Source of the DNA: Acephala macrosclerotiorum
Lineage: Eukaryota > Ascomycota > Leotiomycetes > Helotiales > Mollisiaceae
Length of the DNA: 64,000 bases
Assembly (NCBI GenBank): GCA_014904845.1
Contig: MU119206.1
Coordinates: 310,001-374,000, forward strand
Direction: 5' to 3'
Positions 47,531-58,844 of the stretch are shown here, piece by piece. Every line of letters begins with the position of its first letter. Position 1 is the stretch's first letter. A program made the position numbers and the translations under genes. The notes under the pieces are model-generated. The model was not told the origin of the DNA. It worked only from the letters and a program-made list of their open reading frames with translations, and did not search any database.

Positions 47531-49899
47531 CAAAGGCGATTCGACTGGATCAGAGTCGGGAAGCTCCCCTATGTCGCCTTCCGTGTGTAAGATTGAATCG
47601 GCCCAGGGCCTCGAAGTACTTGGCGAAGAAGCCAGTGTATCTACGGATATGATAGTACGTATATGAGGTCGGGAATTCGTGTATTTATTCTTGTCGTATC
47701 GTCGTCGCGGGGAGCAATATCGTATGCGCAAGGAAATACGAATCGATGCGAAGACCAGCTCTATCAACACATTAGTAAGAAGAGAAGGATGGAAGGATAA
47801 TAGAGGGAGTCTGCAGACTGCATCAGGATGAGTATATGCCGTCAGCAAGCGCAAGTGTGCCAAACAATAATTGTACTGGCTTTGAGACTTAGAAGTGAAG
47901 CCGAGAACGGGTCGTCGTCAATGATCTCGAACGCCACATGCGACGAGGAACGATTAAAGTGGGGCGAGGGGTCTTCTTTGGGAACCCATCGAGATCTCTC
48001 CCAACGTCCTCGTGAATACTCAACCGTAATGCATTTAATTCCTTCTTAACAACTCTGATTTACTCGATGCATTAAGCATTTTGTCTTACATGCGACACTT
48101 TTCTTAGAATTCAATACATGGTCTTGTCCCTGTACATTTTTAAACCCTGCGTCTCTCACCTCTCTTTACTCGCCTGCGGCTGGAGTTCCAAATGTCTTCC
48201 ACGTCCGGACATGATTTGATAATCAAGACCGGACAGATATCTCATCTTTGACGAACATGATTCGCCGGGCAACGCGTTCCAGAATAGGTCCCTTCCCGAT
48301 CACCATGGATCAAGAAACTACAGAACCATGACAGCTAAGGAAGGAGCGGATAAGTTAACCCAGATCTAACATTTCAGCCACAATCTGATTACTGACAGGT
48401 ACAAATTCTGAGCATCATGTGACTGTGTTGACTCCCATCTGAGACTTAGCAAGTCCCGAGCGAAGCCAAATTCGGGGATCAAGAGAGTACTTCGTACGCA
48501 GAGCTTCCACGCTCGAAAACTGGGGGACGATGACGGAAATCCTAGCTGAGTCTAGAATTCCTTCTGACTTGCATGCATCATGTCTTGCGACCTACATTTC
48601 GACGTCTTGACACCACCTTCGCTCCTCGTGTCGCTCTCGCTTGATATGAAGCCGTCATCGATCTCGCCTTTCCTCTCGCAAACGACTCTGATTTGCCACA
48701 TCCCAACGCAACCACTTCAAGATGAATTAAACATTTTTTTAATCGCATCAGGAACGCGTTAAAGTCTACATTTCATTCTCGGCCTTTCATGACAGCCGAA
48801 GAATCCGATCAAGTCCCCCAATGTGCCACCGGAGGCCCATCCGCCTCTGTGGGGCGGTGCTACATGTTTTGCATTTTCCTATTCGAGACTACCGTTAACC
48901 CCGGATTTGAGACCACTCTGATCAGCACGAAGTCACATTGTATTTCCTTTTAGCCGTATTATATCAGATTAAATCTTCGTAGTACTGAACACTTCAACGG
49001 CTCTACCCCCCAACGGACAACTGAACAAATTTTATATCCAGCCAAATCCGGTACTTGGTGGCGTGTCTGTCGGCGACTCCCATGAATAGCATTCTAAGCT
49101 TCTCGGGGCGCCAAAGGGAAGTGACAGGGCCAGGTCGAGAAGAGCAGGTAGCTCGAAGCCAAAATGTTTACCTACACCTATGCGCGTGCTCCATATTTTT
49201 ATACCTCATCTTGAGAGTCTCTTCACCAATATTCAATCGCAAATGTCTCACTTCTTTACTTTTCCATGCCGGTACCCATACCTGGGCTTCAATAGAGCGA
49301 CCGAATCAGACAGTAAGTCAAGTCAACGTGCAACAAAACATTTCCGCTACCCCAATGTCTGACTTGAAGTCGAATATTAGGTGCGGCGGAGCGAAGCGGA
49401 AAAGCTACGAGGTGTAATAAAATTGCTACCAATGGCCGTTATGAAACTAAAAGAATATCTCGAGAGGTTGGACTTCGAGGTCGCTTCACGAATCTCCGAG
49501 ACCTTGAATTCTGAAAGAGGGACCTCTCTTGCCATTTGTTTTCACTTGTACTGATCGTCCAGCTGTTGAGGCAGCAGCTCAATGGCCGGGCTCGAGTCTG
49601 ACTAGGACAGTGAAGTGTGCAAGACGATCTTGCATGATCTGGAAGGAGAAGAGCGTGAAATTGAGACTGTGGGTAGCAGCGTCCAAACCCTGCGGAGCTT
49701 TCAAAACGGTTGCGCGGCTTTCACTTGAGGCAAAGTGTGACAAGACGCCTGTACATGTAATGTGTGGAACTTAGCTGAACTCCCAATCAAGTTGCGATCG
49801 ATCTTGCTCTGATAAAAGAGACTGACAACTTTTCAAACTTCATCCCAAACAATATACACCTCACCTCCCCTCTTCCCTCACTCTTCCCTCCCTCATCCC
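47531..49899. other. Intergenic region, no gene seen
   Basis: This 2.4-kb gap runs from the start of the RING-LON gene to the 3' end of the deacetylase gene. Short ORFs (for example 49055-49417) have no domain and no splice support. Confidence 0.5.
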
Positions 49900-51332
49900 T
49901 CAAACAGGAACATCCTTATGAGCCGGCCAAATATCTCCCATCCTCTTTGCCTCCTGTCTCTTAACCCCCGTCGCCAAGTACCCCCTCTGATACGGAAACT
50001 TCTCTCTAAAATGCTCCGCGATCTGCGTTCTCGTCGCTACCCACACCCCTTCTTTCGAATTGATATACTCAACGATTTTCTTCAACGCTCCAAAACGACC
50101 CGGTTTACCGATGCAGCGGCAGTGGAGTGCGATGGTCATCACTGTGATACAGCAAATTAGTATTGGAGTTGGTATGTGAGAGGTGAGCAGTGAGGGAATG
50201 AGAGGATGGGAGTCGCTAGGGGAGGGGGCTGTGGTAGGAAAAGGGGGGGACAGAGGCAAGAGGGAGAGGAAAATAGAGAGGTTGAACTGGGCACTTTTTG
50301 GAGAGCCTTCACAACCTTCGTCGTAGAGGGTGTCGAAGGCGGATTTTACATGGTCATAGAAATCGGTGGGGCTGCCAAAACCCGTTGGGACATTGAATTT
50401 ATAATCATTGCAATCTTTGCAACCTCGTTAGCTTCTCTATGCTTCGCTTGACAATTGGTATGGAAGAGTGAAAGAGGAAGGAGATAGCTTGCCATAAGAA
50501 TATGGAACCATGAGCATTCCCTCGGGCTTCTCGACATCCTTCTCCGCCGGAACGTCGATCCAATATGGTAGGTCGTCTGCGTATGAGTCGGCTTCCCAGA
50601 GGAGGGGGATGCCCATTTCTTTGTACACATCCCAGACGAGAGCGTGTGAGCGAGAGGAGAGACGTCCGTAGTACCAGCCTTTTGGAGGCTCGCCGCAGAT
50701 CTTGGCGATGGTTTCGATTTCTTTCTTGATGTATGCCTTTTCTTTCTTGAGTGGCATGTCTGCGTAGTCGATCCACTGTAATTCAATCATTAGTACATGC
50801 CTAAGGAGGATGATTGGAAGAGAGTGGAAACCGTACTCTGTAAGCGTGAGAAGCAACATCGTGACCATTCTTCACAGAGGAAATCCCGACAGCTGGATTG
50901 TCCTCAATTGCCTTTCCAACAGCATAAAGCGTGTACTTGTAGTTATACTTGTTGAACAAACGGAACAGACGCCAAACTCCGGATCGAGAACCGTAATCGT
51001 ACTCCGACTCGATGTTCACAGCTCGCTCTTGAACTTTGGGTGTTCCACCTGGTGCTTCCCATAGGTGAGTCTCCGAATGCAAGTCGCCATTCAGGACTGT
51101 ATGTTCGGCACCCTGGAGCTTTGTTAGTATAAATGAGGTTTGGAGAAGGAGAGGAGCTTGCCTCTTCATAGTTGATGACAAAGTTTACGGCTATCTTGGC
51201 TCCATTGGGCCATTGGGGGTTAAACGATTCCTCTCCATATCCAATAAGGTCTCGAGGGATGTCATAGTGCTCATCCCATTCGAAGGGCTTAACTTTGAGA
51301 GCATCGGCAGATAGACCGTAGGGTGTAGACAT
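49900..51332 (-). CDS. Polysaccharide deacetylase family protein, PuuE-like, 5 exons
   Basis: Exons 51332-51162, 51112-50837, 50775-50493, 50414-50295 and 50141-49900 give 363 residues with no signal peptide, so it is probably cytosolic. The family (NodB-fold, PuuE/PgdA type) removes acyl groups from C-N bonds; members act on allantoin, peptidoglycan or chitin oligomers. Visible motifs: NFVINYEEG, ESEYDYGSRSGVWR, NGHDVASHAYRW (metal-site histidines), PYSYDCND, TGFGSPTDF and MTIALHCRCIGKPGR. The exact substrate is unknown. Introns 1 and 3 start with GC rather than GT (GAG|GCAAGC and TATG|GCAAGC). Both joins are supported because they rebuild conserved motifs (YEEGAEHT, SYDCND). The last intron is very C-rich and the last exon G-rich on the coding strand. 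Confidence 0.9.
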
Positions 51333-53409
51333 CTTGAATCAACAATTTTAGTACGAAAACAAGTAATGAAGCAATGTAGATGCAAAGAATAAAGTTCAGC
51401 AGAGGGGGAAGAAAAGACGTAACTGGAACTTTAATACGCGTTCACTGGAATGGAAATTTGGACTTACATCACCGTACATCACCCCACTGTCCCATTCTTG
51501 AGCAAAGCTATTTGCCTATCATGGTCAAGAATTCATGTCAATGATACTCCACGGGAGCTTCCGTCCGATGCAGCGGGGATGGGACAAGTTTGAGCTTGCG
51601 GGCAGTGTCCGATAAGAAGGCCGCGGGGTAGCTATCGCCAATGGAGGGGCAGGAATGCAGGATGACTCGCATTATCTTCAGCTGATAAGAACTTGATTGT
51701 CGTTGTTCCGATGGAAAATCAATCTGTGGTTGCGCTACGCGCCGGGTCGGAAGTGAGAATAAATATCTGGAAGACTAAAGCTACGAATCTAGTGAAGTAT
51801 GTGGTGTTCCTAATATGCTAAGCACGACATCCTCTGTTGTGTTAAAGAAAGTATGAGAACCCGACATTGCTGCGTTTGATGTTTGATGTTGTTTGTGTTT
51901 ATGATTTTCGAAGGAGTTGGCTCTCTCCAGCGGAGAAAATGCGGCCGATTTTGGCACGCGAGAAAACTAAAATCTAGTACTCAAAATTTTCTATCTCGAC
52001 GCTCCATAAGCCAAAACTGATGAAATCTTCCAGTAATACTGCAAAAATAGCTATTGTATTTAAGTATAAGAAATTATTGCAAAGTTTATTAGTTCTGTAT
52101 TAATGACTTTGCGGATTTGTCGAATCCTCGCTAAAAATCGGCATATCTTTTCTCCGGTAGCTAGGTGGGGACGCTATTTTTTCGCTAGCCACTGTTATCG
52201 GCCACCGTAGGAACGTAGATTTTCTGCAGCAATCCCAAACGATTCTTTCAACTACATCCCCTGGACCTCCAAAGAACTGCAGCATGCGTCTCTTCTCCGA
52301 CAAACAGAGACTTTATGGAACTGACCATAATGCTCGAGACATGTTGGGAAATCAACCCGCAAAGCCGTCGGATTCAAAGAGAGATCGAATAGTACACGAA
52401 AAACGGCTGGCATGAGATTTCGAACACAAGACCAAGGTGACGCGCATGGAACGTTGTCTTGTATGCTCTGGTGCTCTTCGGGAAGAGGACTGCTAATTCT
52501 GCTAAGCATCTCCCCTAGAGGAGAGGTGCGGTGCGGAGCGTTTCACTATCACCTAGACCTTAATATCTAGCTGGGAGGACTGAGGATGAGAGGAGCGGCC
52601 CGCGCCATGGATCATCAGTAGGTGCTGCGAATAGTTCTTTGTCTGTATTCATATGCGTCCTACCTTATAGCCCCTTTGCTAGCCGTCTGAAAGGCTCGGC
52701 GCTTCGGCACTCAATTCGTACCCTCAAGTGAGAGCAAACAGAATTTGATGATCGCCAAGACTTGCATGAGACTCCATGAAGCCTCCAAGTCTCCAAATGG
52801 GATTGGAATTTGTCCATTCTTTGTAAAGAGATGACAAACAATATTATGGTTTGACGTCTCTTCACGAGTCGTCGATTCGAGCCTGTGTCGCTTCCGGCTT
52901 CGTACCGCCCTTCACTCTAACAAGGGAACTCCCGAACAAGATTCACTTTTGGAGATCGTAAGCTTCGCTTGGCGACTGCTCTTTCCGACCTTTTACAGCT
53001 GTCCCTTTACTAGACGATTTTCTCGCTTAATAGTTCTCGTGACTTCTTTTCTCGATCCGTTGCACCTCCTCTTTCATTCTCGCCCTGCTTCTTTTTACTT
53101 TGACAAGAGAAGTCCCGAACAAGATTCACTCTTGGAGACGCTAGCGCTAGCGTCCCTGAGCTCCTGCTCCTTTTCGGGCTTTACAGGCGTCCCTTTATTA
53201 GACGAATTTCTCGTTTAATAATTTCTCGTGACCTCTATTTTCGAGTCGCGCCTACCTCTTTCAACCTCGCACTACTTCTTTCAAACCCCGCATCTTCAAC
53301 CTCGAACCTCGAATCTCGAGTTCGATCTCCCACCTGCAACTACAACGCGACGGCCACTCTTCCTTGCAACACCCTTCATACTCTGGTTACTTCGTACTTC
53401 GCCGCCAAG
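51333..53409. promoter_or_regulatory. Divergent intergenic region with AT-rich core and duplicated leader
   Basis: The left part is the deacetylase promoter. An AT-rich core lies near 51950-52130. The right part carries a direct duplication (listed separately) just before the F-box-like gene, in a pyrimidine-rich leader. No ORF here is supported. Confidence 0.5.
52918..53290 (+). repeat. Imperfect direct duplication, period about 183-189 bp
   Basis: Two copies lie side by side. CCCGAACAAGATTCACT occurs at 52931 and again at 53114. Further along, TTCTCGTGAC occurs at 53034 and 53223, so indels have changed the spacing from 183 to 189. Both copies also share a CCCTTTA(C/T)TAGACGA block and a following CT-rich stretch. 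The second copy ends about 120 bases before the ATG at 53410, so the duplication sits in the promoter or 5' UTR. Confidence 0.85.
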
Positions 53410-55219
53410 ATGTCGAGCTCTGAGTTGAGTAACGACTCCACCATGGTAAGTTGACTCCCAAAAGCTTATTGCGAAAGTGAAGTACACGGTGACTAATCGC
53501 CTTGAAGATCGTCTCCATGGGCATGGACTCATCCACCATAAGCATCCCAACTCTAGCAGCCACTGAAACAACTACAACCGCTGCAAGCATGGCTACTGAC
53601 GTCGTCAAGGTACGCGTTCCCCGATACCCGGCTTTTGTATTCTTCTTATCAGTTCCAAACCTGCCAGCTTTCTGAGAAAGTACAGAGAGGGCTGGGACAA
53701 TGCTAATCTGCTAACAGGCTCAAGACAACCGCTTGCTCGGACTTCCTGAGGAAATCAAGCAGAATATCTTCACTTTCGTCGTTACAGTCGAAGGCCCAAT
53801 CACACCCATTCAACTTCGCGCCAAGTCCAACAAGTTCCTCTGGAGCAAGAACCAATACATCAAAGATCAGACCACTGGTATCTACAAGGCCGTTATCTCT
53901 GCTGTCAAGCCTCTGGATGTAGTTGCGCTATCGTCTGTCTGCAAGCAGGTCTACAAAGAGGTCTCCTTAACTCATGTAAGCATTGTCCCGAGCAGACAGG
54001 GACACTGAAAAACTGACATATGATAGCTGTTCTACAAGAGCAACGAGTTCCATTTCCGCCTCAGTGATCGTAATGACGGTTGGTACTCGCAGGACTCAAC
54101 ACTGCTAGAGTACTTGGTTGCTATCACCGGACCTCGGCGCCAGGCCATTACCTCCATCACTTGCGATTGGCACCAGAGATATCGCCACGATGCCCCCGAG
54201 CACGTATTCACCATGCTGTCTCAATGCAGTGGTCTCAAAGTCCTCAACCTACACGTTAAATCTTACGTTCTGTCCAGTGTCACAAGCGTCAACTATCTGA
54301 AGGGCTTGCCAGAACTCAAGAACGCCGTCCAGGGATTGTCCGTCTTGTCTGTAGCCATTGACAAGCCCAAAGTGGTGTATGCATGGCAAAATGAGCCCGA
54401 GACGGTTGCAGAGGCCAGCCGCAAGAAGCTAGAGAAGCTAGTGTCCATTCTGGAAAAGGCAAGAGCATTACCAAAGGCCAATTTGTCCGATAATCTGGCA
54501 AAGGTGAACAATGCAATGCTCCATGCTGACCTAGACATTCATGGCGAAGGTCGATTGAGTGAGGTACGTACCGATCTACATTGATTAGGGTGCTCATTCA
54601 TATGACTCCCAAGAGTTATTTTTTGAAAGTACTAAAGCTCTAGATGCTAAATTGAGAGCAGGATAAGAAGCCAGGTGTTGTCGCAAGCCGTACCCGTCAA
54701 AGAGTCAAGGCGAATGCTACAATTCAGCCCGATGGTACCTTTCTCCAACGTGAGGCTCCAAAGTACGACATGGATGGTACATTGAGCTGGGCTATCAAGA
54801 GCGTCACCGCATCTCGCGAGAATATTACCGATTTCGGCGATTCCAGTGTTGAATTCAAGATCGTCTGCTGGAAGGGCCCGAGACGTTATAGTACTACCGA
54901 GGAAGCCGAGTCTTGGGAGGATGTTTCCGTTCTTGATCCGAACGAGATTAGCGCTGCCGACGCCATTGCCGACTTCTTCGGAAAGAACGTGGATGCGTTT
55001 GGATTGGAAGTTGCGATCGAGTCGTGGAAGCAGCGATCCGTCGAAGACCGTCATAGCTATGATTACAGCATGGATCGTCTTCACTCTGCCCTCAAGGCAC
55101 GTGACAAGAAGCTCCGAGAGCGACGTGATGCCGAGGAGAAGGCAGCAAAGGCGGCGGCGAAGGCGGCTAAGGCTGCTAAGAAGGGAAAGACTTTCGTGAA
55201 GGGTAAGAAGCGTGCCTAA
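53410..55219 (+). CDS. F-box-like protein with basic Ala/Lys-rich tail, 5 exons
   Basis: Exons 53410-53445, 53508-53609, 53718-53975, 54027-54563 and 54662-55219 are all joined in phase 0, giving 496 residues. The first 46 residues are Ser/Thr-rich. Exon 3 opens with an F-box-like helix (RLLGLPEEIKQNIFTFVV) and contains LDVVALSSVCKQVYKE, the arrangement of fungal F-box/2EXR-type proteins. Exon 4 (LFYKSNEFHFRL, then ITSITCDW) follows the beta-helical pattern of these families. The C-terminus is charged, with a coiled stretch and a tail of repeated Lys/Ala (AAKAAAKAAKAAKKGKTFVK), possibly nucleic-acid binding or a nuclear signal. Its partner or substrate is unknown. ATG codons in exon 2 (53519, 53525) are alternative starts. 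Confidence 0.8.
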
Positions 55220-55652
55220 AGTCCTCAACTGGGCCGGGACATTCATATTGAATGAGCTCGAGGTATGATTTTTGGCGTTGAGCGAGCTTACATACGGTTG
55301 GTAGTGCATGCATGGTTTTCTTTTACTGGAGTTATTGAGGAGCATGGGGACATTCAGATATTCTGCGAGGAGGCTCTAGTCGACTTCATCTTCTAGATAG
55401 CTTCATCGCAGATCATACGTACGCATTTGTCCACGAACATATTCATGGAGCGGGTGCATGGGGCGCATTAGCCTGCCGTTATGCACGCATACGGACAGCA
55501 GATATACGCTCATAGACTAATGAAAAGCGCTTTTTTTCAAATTCCGGGACGTTTGGAGAAGAGATGGTCCTTCTCAGACGTTCTTACGGACTAGTGATGG
55601 TGTGCAATCTCCTTAATTTTCATCTCTATAAGCTTTCAATCTGTTCCCCAGC
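55220..55652. other. Convergent intergenic region
   Basis: The gap between the 3' ends of the F-box-like gene and the deaminase gene contains no supported ORF. The right end is very C-rich on the plus strand, continuing the composition of the deaminase 3' end. Confidence 0.45.
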
Positions 55653-56543
55653 TCACAACTCACTCTTCCCCTCTCCCTCCACAGGCTCACAAACCCCCTT
55701 CCCTTCCTTCCCACCCCTCACACATCCCTTCGGACAAGCAACTCTATTATCAAACTGCCACGAAAACCAAGGATCAGTCTCGTTACTCAACACTCCTCCC
55801 ATCAACTTAGTAGCTCCAGGTAAAGCACCTGCTTCTTCAAATACTTGTTCAGCTGAGAGGTCGATCTGCGACCAGCCTTTTGAGATTAAAGTTGTGATGC
55901 TGGTGCCGAAGATGCATTCTTTGAAGCCGGACCAGCGAATTGCTGATGCGCACTGAGGGTGTTTAGGAGTAGGCTTGGTATGAGGGGGTGAGAGGTGGAA
56001 GAGGAGAGTGGAGAGGTACCATGGGACAGGGTTCGGCGTTTGTGTAGAGGGTTAGGGAGCGGAATGCTTTTAGTGCTTCTGCGGGCGTGAGGGCATAGGG
56101 TCCTGAGGGGGAGGTGAGGATTTTTGAGCAGTTGTTTATTCCTGAGATTTCTCCTAATTTTGCTGTTAGTCTCGTTCTCGCTTGAAGTCATCCCACTTTT
56201 CGAGAAAAGAAGTCACTTCGACTTTTTTAGAGATTGTTTGGGGAGAAGTACCATGTAATGTTGGATTCCCTTCTTGTTGATTTTGATTCACGCTGTAGCA
56301 GATCAGCTTTCCCCGAGGATGTTCTTCTGATGTTGCTGTGTGGTTAATGATCACGGTTCCGAAAGCTGCAAACGGGCATGGTGAAGCGAGTTCGATGAGC
56401 GCAGCATTTGCTTTTCGCATCCAGTATGCTCGAGTTTCGAATGGAATCGAATCCGTCTCCAGAGAAAGAAGATGTTGAGAGCCATGAGTGAGGTGTATGA
56501 GGAAGAGAAGCACAAGGCTGAGGACTGAGAGAGGATATAACAT
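55653..56543 (-). CDS. Cytidine/guanine deaminase-fold protein with signal peptide, 3 exons
   Basis: Exons 56543-56252, 56153-56020 and 55952-55653 give 241 residues. The N-terminus MLYPLSVLSLVLLFLIHLTH is a clear hydrophobic signal sequence, unusual for this fold. The zinc site is intact across the exon joins: HGEISGINNC (His ligand and proton-shuttling Glu) and EPCPMCASAIRW (two Cys ligands). This is the pattern of the CMP/dCMP, cytosine and guanine deaminase superfamily. An NHT glycosylation site precedes the HGE motif. The last 40 residues hold two or three extra cysteines in a Gly/Lys-rich tail (VACPKGCVRGGKEGKGVCE), possibly disulphide-linked. The substrate cannot be told. It is divergent from the Old Yellow Enzyme gene. 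The coding strand is C-rich in exon 2 and strongly G-rich in exon 3. Confidence 0.85.
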
Positions 56544-57235
56544 TTTGGAGCAAAGTTAGACAGGAACTTCAAAGATCATAACTTTTCAAAGAAAATGCAA
56601 CGAGATGTATACTAAGCGAAAAGTTTCTATGATCATAACATTTTTGAATTGTGACCCCTCACTGCCCCTCACCGTCTCTCCTTATGTCATTCTTATCAAC
56701 TCACTTTGGTCATCGATAAGAAAACCCTCAGTCTCGTCTCCAGCCTCGCAGTCACACTTTGAAATCACTGGTCAGCTCCCCCCCGACTTTTCCTTACATA
56801 AAGTTCTGACTGTTTATATGTTCGACTCAGGCCAACAAGGTGTGCAGCTAAGAGGGGTATCGACATGACTCATTGACCGCGGGCCTAAGAATCTTGGCGG
56901 GTTTCCGATGAGCTTCTGTCGGGACGGCTAGCGATAAGAATGTTATCAACAACTACAGCCCACTTCTGGCATGGAACAAATCCCGAGCATTATATGATGT
57001 GTTCCTAGCAAGGCTGGGTAAGTACTTCCCAGAAAATGGGGATTGTTTGATAAGCAGCTCTGTTTGACATATCTGCCGCAATCTGGGTTTAAAAGTTGCA
57101 GCCGGCAGGTACGTTTTTGAGTTAGCGTTGACGCGTGCTATCCTTCTTCTCTGTGCTGAACCTTGTATCTATTTATCTACGTCTCTTGCTGTCGTTCATC
57201 GTCCTTCGTTCTTCGATTCGTTCAACAAAGTCACA
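56544..57235. promoter_or_regulatory. Divergent promoter with STRE-like and Gcn4-like sites
   Basis: The stretch lies between the deaminase and the Old Yellow Enzyme gene. Two CCCCT boxes (56655-56659 and 56665-56669) and one AGGGG (near 56852) match the Msn2/Msn4 stress element. TGACTCA at 56866-56872 matches the Gcn4/Cpc1 amino-acid-control site and AP-1-type sites. These are sequence matches only. Confidence 0.4.
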
Positions 57236-58619
<1,384 letters not shown>

Positions 58620-58844
58620 ATGGAGTGTGTATAAATAGGTGTGAATACGTCGAAGACGAATAACAAGATATTTCACCTGAGAACTATCTGCGGAAAGAAT
58701 TGTGCTTGATATCTGCATTCATCGATGTCATATTATGACATGTTCTATTTCCGAAAACCATCGCTATGCATGATCGCATCATAATACCCCTGAAACGCCG
58801 CATAATTTACAGGCACAGGTGATGCAAAGACTTCCGTTTTCACT

